Shown here piece after piece: positions 1 through 5,079 of a DNA stretch of 5,330 nucleotides. The DNA is from JAKORR01 sp964608495 (GTDB lineage: Bacteria > Armatimonadota > Zipacnadia > Zipacnadales > FEN-943). The notes below the pieces were generated by a model, which was given only the letters and a program-made list of their open reading frames with translations, had not been told where the DNA came from and ran no database searches. Positions within the stretch are counted from its first letter, which is position 1. The number at the start of each line of letters is the position of its first letter. The translations under genes were made by a program, and so were the position numbers. The stretch lies in assembly GCA_964608495.1 (NCBI GenBank), contig CAZSOQ010000307.1, positions 1 to 5,330 on the forward strand, in the 5' to 3' direction.

Positions 1-1
1 G

Positions 2-853
2 GGTGAGGGCGGGGGTGTCGAGTTCTGCGGCGGTTACGGCAAGGGGCTTGTGTGCACCGACCACACGGCCAACATCGCCGTGATGAGCGGCGTGGCCCTG
101 GACCGGTTGACGCCGCCGGCTCAGCCCGAGACGCCGAGGTTCGAGCGGGACAAGGTCTACATTGCGATGACCATGTCCGACGGCGACAACCTGAACACCC
201 TCTACGACTACTTCAGGCCCTACTTCGAGCACGAGGCGCACGGGCGATTCCCGATGGGATGGGGCGTGGGGCCTGCGATCCTGGACCTGATGCCGGCCGT
301 GGCGCAATGGTACTACGAGAAGGCCAGGCCGGGCGACGAGTTCCTGGCCGACGTGTCGGGGATTGCCTACGTGTTCCCGCAGACCTATGCCGGACGCTAC
401 CGCGAGCGGTGGAGGGTGCTCGACGGGTTCCTGGAGTGGACGGGGCGGTACATGGAGCGGATGGGAATGGAGACAGCGCGGCCGCATGGGGGCGACGATG
501 ACCGGATGGGGCGCTACGCGCGGGCCATCCCGTTCATGCACTCGATCTTCGCGGACTACGCCTACCGCGGCCTGGGTTACGACAGGAGCGTCTACTCGCT
601 GCCGGACGGGATGCCGGTGTTCCACGCGCTAACGGACTGGGGGGCCGGGCCGGAGGGGCTGCTCAAGCAGATTCGGGAGCGGGTGGGCGACCACCGGCCG
701 GCCTTCGTGAACGCCTTCCTGCACAACTGGACCTACCGGATGGAGCACCTGGCGCAGGCAGTGGAGGGGCGAGACGCGGACATGATGTTCGTGACGCCGA
801 GGCAGTTGGCGGAGCTGTACCGCGAGGCGACGGGGGCCCAGGCGCCGAGGTAG
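2..853 (+). CDS. GxGYxYP-family putative glycoside hydrolase, C-terminal part (5' partial)
   Basis: The reading frame is open from base 2 to the TAG at 851-853, giving 283 residues with no in-frame stop back to the left edge. The GTG at 50 is therefore probably internal and the true start lies outside the window. Three landmarks match the C-terminal domain of the GxGYxYP putative glycoside hydrolases. A hydrophobic strand runs into SDGDN (nt 176-190). GWGVGPAILDLMPAVAQWYY follows (about nt 257-316), resembling the family's 'gWtisPalvdlaPavl.yYy'. Then comes SGIAYVFP (nt 356-379), at the position of the name motif. The motif is degenerate: G-I-A-Y-V-F-P has Ala for the second Gly and Phe for the second Tyr. 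The family is predicted to act on carbohydrates, but I know of no firmly established reaction. Any export signal would be in the missing N-terminus. The next gene starts 233 bases downstream behind its own apparent promoter, so co-transcription is not required. Family assignment is fairly sure; enzymatic function is not. Confidence 0.8.
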   Translation, partial: GEGGGVEFCGGYGKGLVCTDHTANIAVMSGVALDRLTPPAQPETPRFERDKVYIAMTMSDGDNLNTLYDYFRPYFEHEAHGRFPMGWGVGPAILDLMPAVAQWYYEKARPGDEFLADVSGIAYVFPQTYAGRYRERWRVLDGFLEWTGRYMERMGMETARPHGGDDDRMGRYARAIPFMHSIFADYAYRGLGYDRSVYSLPDGMPVFHALTDWGAGPEGLLKQIRERVGDHRPAFVNAFLHNWTYRMEHLAQAVEGRDADMMFVTPRQLAELYREATGAQAPR

Positions 854-985
854 GTGCAGCGGTCGGTGGTGGCAGTGGCGGTGTCCCCGTCCCGGACGCG
901 GAGATCGCGCGAGCCATGGGGTTTGCGGGCGGAGTCGGCGGGTGCGGCCCCTCCGCGGCAAGCATTCTGTAGGCGCGGGCCTTGG

Positions 986-1014
986 TTGCGGCAGCCTCGC
1001 GGCGCTGGTATATT
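986..1014 (+). promoter_or_regulatory. Candidate extended -10 promoter for the aldo/keto reductase gene
   Basis: TATATT at 1009-1014 matches the bacterial -10 consensus at five of six positions. It is preceded by TG plus one base at 1006-1008, the extended -10 arrangement. TTGCGG at 986-991 lies 17 bases upstream and matches the -35 consensus only in its first three bases, which is common when an extended -10 is present. This A/T patch stands out in a very GC-rich spacer and would start RNA near 1020, leaving a leader of about 65 bases before the ATG at 1087. The sigma factor specificity of the host is unknown, so this is a pattern-based call. Confidence 0.45.
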
Positions 1015-1040
1015 GGCGCGGAGTTGTGACCGCGGCGATA

Positions 1041-1066
1041 CCCCCGCCCCCTCACACCCAATCCAC
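1041..1066 (+). other. C-rich, G-poor leader segment
   Basis: About 18 of these 26 bases are C and only one is G, while the plus strand around it is G-rich. It lies in the predicted untranslated leader, between the candidate transcription start near 1020 and the ATG at 1087. C-rich, G-poor, unstructured RNA is the composition favoured by Rho. It could equally be a chance patch or a binding site for another protein. Only the composition is seen; the role is a guess. Confidence 0.3.
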
Positions 1067-1086
1067 AAGATAGCGAGTGATCTTCA

Positions 1087-2145
1087 ATGCCGGACATCCG
1101 CAAGCGTAGACTCGGCCGCACAGGGCTGATGGTCCCCGAGATAGGCCTCGGGGGCATCCCGGTGATGCGGGTCGAGGACAAAGAAGAGGCCGCGCGACTG
1201 GTGAGCTATGCCATAGACCAGGGGATCACGTACCTGGACACGGCGCGGGCCTATGCGGACAGCGAGGAGAAGTTCGGGCTGGTGATGAAGGAGCGACGTG
1301 ACGAGGTGTTCCTGGCCACCAAGACGCATGCCTATGACTACGATACGGCGTGGGAGTACCTGGAGACGAGCCTGAGCGAGCTGCAGACCGACCACCTGGA
1401 CCTGTGGCAGATGCACGACGTCTCGGCGGAGGAGCGGTGGGAGCAGATTTGGGCGCCGGACGGGGGGATGAAGGCGGCGTATGAGGCGCGAGACCAGGGG
1501 CTGGTGCGGTACATCGGGGTGACGGGGCACAACGACGGGCTGCTGGTGCGGGCGATGGAGACGGGCGAATTCGACGTGATCCTGTGCGTGTACAACCTCG
1601 GGATTCACAGCGCGGGCGAGCAGGTGATCCCGGTGGCCCAGCAGCGGGACGTGGGCGTGGCGGTGATGAAACCGCTGTCGGGCGGATTGTTCTTCCGACG
1701 CGAGGAGGCCTACGTAGACCCGGCGAAGGCCTGGCACTTCGTGCTGATGAACGAGGGCATCAGCGTGGCGCTGGCGGGCTTCCAGAACGAGCGCGACATC
1801 GTCCAGGCAGTGCAGGCGTCGGCGAGCTTCGAGCCGCTGGGGGACGAGGAGATCGCGGAGCTGGTGGAGAAGGCGCGATTCTTCGGGGAGAACGTATGCC
1901 GCGATTGTGGGTATTGTAAGGAAGAGTGCCCTGCCGGGATAGACCTGCCGACGATCATGCAGATGTTCGACGAGGCGCGAGTGTTCAGCTACGAGTGGCC
2001 CAGGTTCCGGCGGCTGTACGCGGAGATGGACCCGAAGGCCGATGCGTGCACGGACTGCGGCCGCTGCGAAGAGAAGTGTCCTTTCGATCTGAAGATCCGC
2101 GAGCGGTTGAAGTGGGTGGATCAGCGGTTCAACCAGCCGGTGTGA
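1087..2145 (+). CDS. Aldo/keto reductase with C-terminal double 4Fe-4S ferredoxin domain
   Basis: The 352-residue protein has a complete aldo/keto reductase TIM barrel followed by a ferredoxin-like tail, the architecture of the COG1453-type oxidoreductases. The N-terminus RRLGRTGLMVPEIGLGG is typical of the family. The catalytic tetrad is visible as D51 and Y56 in DTARAYADSE, K79 in ATKT and H110 in QMHDV. MKPLSGG (about 195-200) and GFQNERDI (231-238) fall where the nicotinamide cofactor usually binds. Two CxxCxxCxxxCP motifs follow: C271/C274/C277/C281 and C321/C324/C327/C331, each able to hold one 4Fe-4S cluster. Such proteins are expected to be cytosolic and to couple NAD(P)H-linked carbonyl/alcohol chemistry with electron transfer; the substrate is unknown. 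The ATG at 1087 is favoured because the family's N-terminal motif follows at once. GAGTGA at 1075-1080, six bases upstream, is a modest ribosome site. There is no signal peptide. The length is normal and no key residue is missing. Confidence 0.93.
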   Translation: MPDIRKRRLGRTGLMVPEIGLGGIPVMRVEDKEEAARLVSYAIDQGITYLDTARAYADSEEKFGLVMKERRDEVFLATKTHAYDYDTAWEYLETSLSELQTDHLDLWQMHDVSAEERWEQIWAPDGGMKAAYEARDQGLVRYIGVTGHNDGLLVRAMETGEFDVILCVYNLGIHSAGEQVIPVAQQRDVGVAVMKPLSGGLFFRREEAYVDPAKAWHFVLMNEGISVALAGFQNERDIVQAVQASASFEPLGDEEIAELVEKARFFGENVCRDCGYCKEECPAGIDLPTIMQMFDEARVFSYEWPRFRRLYAEMDPKADACTDCGRCEEKCPFDLKIRERLKWVDQRFNQPV

Positions 2146-2207
2146 GCCGCACTCCCGGGGAGGGAGGCGACGGAACAATCCGGCTGCCGGGACGTCAGAA
2201 AGTCGTG

Positions 2208-2247
2208 GGCCGCCTGGCGGCCGCGGGCCCGCCACGCGAGGGCGTGG
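2208..2247 (+). terminator. Two adjacent GC hairpins downstream of the reductase gene (weak terminator candidate)
   Basis: GGCCGC at 2208-2213 pairs perfectly with GCGGCC at 2217-2222 across a three-base loop. CCACGC at 2232-2237 pairs with GCGTGG at 2242-2247 across four bases. They begin 62 bases after the reductase stop. Neither is followed by a run of T, so a classical intrinsic terminator is not supported. They may stall polymerase, protect the 3' end of the transcript, or be chance in GC-rich DNA. The rest of the 2146-2366 spacer shows no clear promoter; the only A/T patch, near 2297-2303, fits -10 consensus poorly. Confidence 0.25.
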
Positions 2248-2355
2248 GTCGCGGGTGTGAGTGCAGCCGTCCGCAGGTACTCCGGTGACGGGCGCGGTAA
2301 TTGTCCGGTCTCAGCGGAGCTTTCAGCCGACAGCCTTTCGTGAGGGCAAACCCAA

Positions 2356-2364
2356 GGGGTGATC
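2356..2364 (+). promoter_or_regulatory. Strong ribosome binding site that sets the start of the exported protein
   Basis: GGGGTGATC at 2356-2364 contains GGTGATC, complementary to the 3' end of bacterial 16S rRNA, preceded by AA. The core GGTG ends five bases before the GTG at 2367. This site decides in favour of GTG 2367 over the in-frame TTG at 2301. The TTG would add 22 residues ahead of the signal peptide and has no comparable site. Confidence 0.7.
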
Positions 2365-2366
2365 TC

Positions 2367-3485
2367 GTGGTAAAGGCAGCGCCGGTTATAGCCGTTGTGG
2401 TCCTGCTGGTGCCCGCAGTGGTGTTCGGGGCCCAGACGCTCAAGGTCTGGGATTTCGAGCAGGGGATGGGAGAGTGGCAGAGCATGGACTCGTCGGCCGA
2501 GGTGACGCTGGCCGTGGGAGCGGGAGTGGCGGCCGAGGGGAGTGGTGCGCTGGTGCTCAGCTACCCGCGCGCGGCGACCGCGCAGGACCTGGGTACGCGA
2601 GGGATGCCCGGGTCGCTGATGGCCAGCATGGGAGGGCCGCTGCCGGGGCAGGTGGGATGCCTGGAGTTCTCGGCCAAGGCGACGGGGCTGACACCGCTGG
2701 TGGTCGGGGTAGGTGAGGAAGACGGGTCGCGGTATGAGGCGATGGTGACGATCACGCCCGGGACCTGGCAGACGGTCAAGGTGTACCTGGCGGACATGCG
2801 CCCGTCGGAGAACAGCGAGGACGAGAACGGAGCGCTGGACCCGGGGCAGGTGGCGAACCTGGCCTTCGTGGACGCGTCCGTGTTCCTGGCTCTGCTATCC
2901 GGGCAGGACCTGGGCGCCCCGATCACGCTGCCCAAGCCGCCCACGGGCCGGAACGAGCTGTTCCTGGACAACGTGAAGCTGACGGACGAGGTGCGCGAGG
3001 GGGACTACGGGCCGCTGCAGGACGGGGCGAGCCCGCTGCTGCGAGCCATGCCCATCTTCGGCGCCGACGCCGTGATCGAGCAGGAGGCGGAGGGGCTGGA
3101 CGGGGGGCCGTGCTGGCACTTCCGCACCCAGCTCCAGGACAAGGAAGTCGTCGCGGCGATGTGGCCGGCGCCGCCGGGGTACTTCACCGACGCCATCGGC
3201 GTGGACGTGCAGCTGAGGTGCGAGGAAGCCGTGACGATGATCCTGCAGGTGAAGGAGGCGGACGGGTCGGAGTATGACCTGGCCGTGCCCGTCGAGGCGG
3301 GCACCACGCTGAACGAGAAGCCTCTGTGGAGCGACTTCCACCTGTCCGACAACTCGGTGGACGAGAACGGGCAGCTGGACCGGGACCAGATCGTGCACGT
3401 GCTGCTGGGCGACGCGACGGGATTCGTGGGCGGCGGAGCGCACACGCTGGACCTGCGGCTGGGGCGTCTGGGCGCGGCGCGGTGA
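2367..3485 (+). CDS. Exported two-module carbohydrate-binding-like protein
   Basis: From the GTG at 2367 the product is 372 residues. Residues 1-22 form a signal peptide: a lysine at position 3, then a hydrophobic core (PVIAVVVLLVPAVVFGA) with probable cleavage after G21 or A22. There is no lipobox cysteine, so the protein is predicted periplasmic or secreted rather than a lipoprotein. Two related beta-rich modules follow, at about 28-205 and 230-368. Module 1 opens with WDFEQGMGEW and ends with ELFLDNVKL, features usual in jelly-roll carbohydrate-binding domains. Module 2 ends TLDLRLGRL almost at the C-terminus. Both contain a DG(S)xY strand followed 30 residues later by NSxDENGxLD. The acidic NSxDENG loop could bind calcium or sugar, but this is inference. 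No catalytic domain is visible, so the protein may bind glycans, act as an accessory partner, or have a structural role. I do not recognise a named family. The gene stands apart from the reductase by 221 bases and has its own strong ribosome site. Confidence 0.8.
   Translation: MVKAAPVIAVVVLLVPAVVFGAQTLKVWDFEQGMGEWQSMDSSAEVTLAVGAGVAAEGSGALVLSYPRAATAQDLGTRGMPGSLMASMGGPLPGQVGCLEFSAKATGLTPLVVGVGEEDGSRYEAMVTITPGTWQTVKVYLADMRPSENSEDENGALDPGQVANLAFVDASVFLALLSGQDLGAPITLPKPPTGRNELFLDNVKLTDEVREGDYGPLQDGASPLLRAMPIFGADAVIEQEAEGLDGGPCWHFRTQLQDKEVVAAMWPAPPGYFTDAIGVDVQLRCEEAVTMILQVKEADGSEYDLAVPVEAGTTLNEKPLWSDFHLSDNSVDENGQLDRDQIVHVLLGDATGFVGGGAHTLDLRLGRLGAAR
2715..2879 (+). repeat. Protein-level repeat, copy 1 (exported protein residues 117-171)
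   Basis: This segment encodes the core of module 1, from EEDGSRYE through NSEDENGALD to FVDAS. It aligns without gaps to the segment at 3255-3419, a constant 180 codons downstream, with about 20 identical residues in 55 by hand count. The shared positions include DGS, Y, G-T, D, N-S-x-D-E-N-G-x-L-D, Q and D-A. The repeat is evident in protein but diverged in DNA, indicating an old duplication. Confidence 0.7.
3255..3419 (+). repeat. Protein-level repeat, copy 2 (exported protein residues 297-351)
   Basis: This is the partner of the copy at 2715-2879, running from EADGSEYD through NSVDENGQLD to LGDAT. Outside this core the modules differ. Aligning PG before the first strand needs a three-residue shift, and module 1 has about 17 extra residues (LLSGQDLGAPITLPKPPTG region) before its last strand. 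Confidence 0.7.
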
Positions 3486-3530
3486 GCTGAGGAAGGGGCG
3501 GCGGCGGGACGACGCAACGTCACGCATAGT

Positions 3531-3568
3531 GGCGGAAACCGCCGGATAGCTGGTGAACCCGTTTCACC
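3531..3568. terminator. Tandem hairpins between convergent genes (possible bidirectional terminator)
   Basis: GGCGG-AAA-CCGCC at 3531-3543 is a perfect five-pair stem with a three-base loop. GGTGAA at 3552-3557 pairs perfectly with TTCACC at 3563-3568 across five bases. They lie 45-83 bases after the stop of the exported protein and about 90 bases beyond the stop of the minus-strand oxidoreductase. This is where convergent genes need termination. Neither has a clear T tract on either strand, so intrinsic termination is only possible, not shown. Confidence 0.35.
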
Positions 3569-3570
3569 CT

Positions 3571-3588
3571 GGGCGGGTCATGGGCGGG
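3571..3588 (+). other. Canonical G-quadruplex motif in the convergent spacer
   Basis: Four runs of GGG at 3571-3573, 3575-3577, 3582-3584 and 3586-3588 are separated by loops of one, four and one base. This fits the G3+N1-7 quadruplex rule. It is made of two direct copies of TGGGCGGG 11 bases apart (3570-3577 and 3581-3588). It could form in plus-strand DNA or in RNA reading through from the exported-protein gene. Such motifs also arise by chance in G-rich DNA. Confidence 0.35.
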
Positions 3589-3620
3589 CGCGGAGCGAGG
3601 GCCTGAAGGCGACGATTCGG

Positions 3621-3636
3621 CGCGCGGGGGCGCGCG
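3621..3636. other. Perfect CGCGCG hairpin near the 3' end of the minus-strand gene
   Basis: CGCGCG at 3621-3626 and again at 3631-3636 form a six-pair stem with a GGGG loop. It lies 21 bases beyond the stop codon of the minus-strand oxidoreductase. It lacks a T tract, so it is at best a structured 3' end; alternating CG arms may also be chance in this GC content. Confidence 0.3.
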
Positions 3637-3656
3637 AGGGATGGGCGGTGGGAGGT

Positions 3657-4835
3657 CTATTGTCGCTGCGGGGGGTCGTCGGGTAGGCCGTCGAAGCTGT
3701 AAACGTCGGAGACCTCTATCACCTCGCCCAAGCGGGCCCAGCTTGGGGCGCCTGGGAGCTCGCTGAACATCGCCCGCGACTCGGCGGCGCGGTCTATCAG
3801 CTCGGCGGCGTCCCCCAGCTTCTCCCAGCCGATCCGGTCTATCCTCCCCGCAGAGAGGTAGCAGCCGTTGACGGTGACGGTGGCCTTGACGGCCTCGCGC
3901 GCGGGGGCGTAGAGGCGGCGCTCCTCGCCGCGGATACAAGCCGCCATGTTGCGGTGAGTGTCGTCGCCGTGGGGCTCGGCATCGAGGACCAGCTCCGAGC
4001 CGTCGGCGAGGATCACGCGGGCGGAGGCGCCGCTCCAGGTGGCCTCGCCCTTCTCGCCGATCAGGCGGACCGTCGTGGGGTAGTCGGCGTCGCAGCAGGT
4101 CGTGGCGTAGACCGTGAGCACCGCCTCGTCGAGCTGGGCGCGGAAGCAGGCCAGGTCCTCGGTCTCGATGTCGTGGACGGAGTATAGCTCGGCCTGGACG
4201 CGCTCGGGCATGGCGTACTCGGGGCGGCGGGCGGCGAACTGGAGGGCCGAGTTGATGGTGTGGATGGCCTGGTTCATCAGGACGCCGTCCCAGACGGGCA
4301 TCCTCTCGACGTAGCGGCGGCCCGCCCACTCGTTGCGCGTGTAGTACTCGTCGGTGCGGTACCACTTCATGACGGCCACGACCTCCTGGAGGCGGCCCAG
4401 GCCGTCGTTCACGATGAACTGTTTGAGCTGGGTCGAGGAGCCGAGGGATGTGGACTGGAAGTGCACGCCGACGAGCCGGTCGGCTTCGCGCTGGGCCTCG
4501 AGGAGGGCCAGGGCCTCCTGGATGGTCACCGTGGCCGGCTTTTCGACGAAGACGTGCAGGCCGCGCTCGAGGGCGGCCAGGGCGTAGGGGGCGTGCCAAT
4601 TGTGGGGCGCGGCGATGACGACAAGCTCGAGATCGGGGTGGGTATCGAGCATCTCCCAGTAGTCGCCGTAGACGGGGACGCCCCACTCGCGGGTCTCCTC
4701 GACGGCCGCGGTATGGCGGTCGAGGTAGCGGTCCATCGTGCAGACGAGGTCGAAGAGATCGGACTCGTGGAGGTGGCTGCGGTGGCTGCCCCCCATGCCG
4801 GCGATCCCGACGAGGGCCGAGCGGATCGGGTCCAT
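3657..4835 (-). CDS. Gfo/Idh/MocA family oxidoreductase
   Basis: The 392-residue product is a cytosolic NAD(P)-dependent oxidoreductase of the Gfo/Idh/MocA family, whose members act on sugars, inositols or their derivatives. The N-terminal Rossmann fold begins ALVGIAGMGGSH, with the dinucleotide-binding glycines at 10, 13 and 15. VVIAAPHNWHAPYALAALERG and VFVEKPATVT carry the hallmark EKP, with the conserved lysine at 99. The C-terminal substrate domain includes WDGVLMNQAIHTIN (182-195). H192 is the usual catalytic histidine, and N188 and N195 sit where many relatives have Asp. No signal peptide precedes the Rossmann fold. The ATG at 4835 is chosen because this fold begins at once and AAGGAGG lies 11 bases upstream. 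Longer in-frame starts, up to 5087, would add an unrelated basic, proline-rich stretch and cross the start of the divergent gene. It favours C-ending codons, unlike its plus-strand neighbours. The length is normal. Substrate is unknown; pairing with a divergent DegT-type aminotransferase suggests a ketosugar or cyclitol, by inference. Confidence 0.93.
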   Translation of the reverse strand: MDPIRSALVGIAGMGGSHRSHLHESDLFDLVCTMDRYLDRHTAAVEETREWGVPVYGDYWEMLDTHPDLELVVIAAPHNWHAPYALAALERGLHVFVEKPATVTIQEALALLEAQREADRLVGVHFQSTSLGSSTQLKQFIVNDGLGRLQEVVAVMKWYRTDEYYTRNEWAGRRYVERMPVWDGVLMNQAIHTINSALQFAARRPEYAMPERVQAELYSVHDIETEDLACFRAQLDEAVLTVYATTCCDADYPTTVRLIGEKGEATWSGASARVILADGSELVLDAEPHGDDTHRNMAACIRGEERRLYAPAREAVKATVTVNGCYLSAGRIDRIGWEKLGDAAELIDRAAESRAMFSELPGAPSWARLGEVIEVSDVYSFDGLPDDPPQRQ

Positions 4836-4846
4836 CGGCGCGTGTG

Positions 4847-4853
4847 CCTCCTT
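4847..4853 (-). promoter_or_regulatory. Shine-Dalgarno site for the Gfo/Idh/MocA oxidoreductase
   Basis: Read on the minus strand this is AAGGAGG, a perfect match to the ribosome-binding consensus, 11 bases before the ATG at 4835. The spacing is slightly long, but the match settles the start against upstream in-frame alternatives. Confidence 0.75.
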
Positions 4854-5066
4854 GGGTGTCGAAGCGGGCCGGCAGGAGAAAGTGCGCCGCTGCCGTGGGC
4901 ACCAGGCAGGGGCCCGGGACCCGGCGGCGAAACACCCTCTTGCGGCGAGGGAGCCATTCCCTGCTCCCGGCCGGGGTCCTGCGTGGGGCCGGCGTCGGTG
5001 GCTGCTGTCCAGGCGGGTAGGACTGCCCGGCAGGCCGTTGGAACGAAATCTCGCGCCCGGGGCGAA

Positions 5067-5073
5067 GGGTGGG
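5067..5073 (+). promoter_or_regulatory. Ribosome binding site for the aminotransferase gene
   Basis: AAGGGTGGG at 5065-5073 resembles the ribosome-binding consensus with one mismatch. Its GGTGG core (5068-5072) is seven bases from the ATG at 5080 and four from the ATG at 5077, slightly favouring the second ATG. The choice changes only one residue. Confidence 0.5.
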
Positions 5074-5079
5074 TTGATG

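Larger units (their letters stand above)
4836..5079. other. Divergent intergenic region
   Basis: The 244 bases between the oxidoreductase and aminotransferase starts should hold promoters for both directions. I see no convincing -35/-10 pair on either strand; TTGGAA at 5038-5043 resembles a -35 box but no -10 follows at the right distance. One inverted repeat, GGGAGC (4949-4954) and GCTCCC (4963-4968) with an eight-base loop, lies near the middle and could be an operator or chance. Confidence 0.35.

Noticed and set aside
929..956. Inverted repeat GCGGAG/CTCCGC after the GxGYxYP stop as a terminator.
   Set aside because: The loop is 16 bases, there is no T tract, and six-base GC arms at this distance are expected by chance here.
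854..1129. A 91-residue plus-strand open frame right after the GxGYxYP gene.
   Set aside because: It overlaps the start of the reductase in another frame, crosses the candidate promoter, and its product is arginine/alanine-rich with no recognisable features.
1084..2235. A 383-residue open frame on the minus strand opposite the aldo/keto reductase.
   Set aside because: It mirrors a gene with intact catalytic and cluster motifs. Its product is rich in R, H, L and P with no recognisable domain, as expected of antisense frames in GC-rich DNA.
2295..2303. GGTAATTG as a -10 box for the exported protein.
   Set aside because: It fits TATAAT poorly and has no -35 box at a proper distance; the likeness to the upstream GGTATATTG patch is suggestive only.
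2301..2366. A TTG start adding 22 residues to the exported protein.
   Set aside because: The extension would precede the signal peptide, and the strong ribosome site at 2356-2364 points to GTG 2367.
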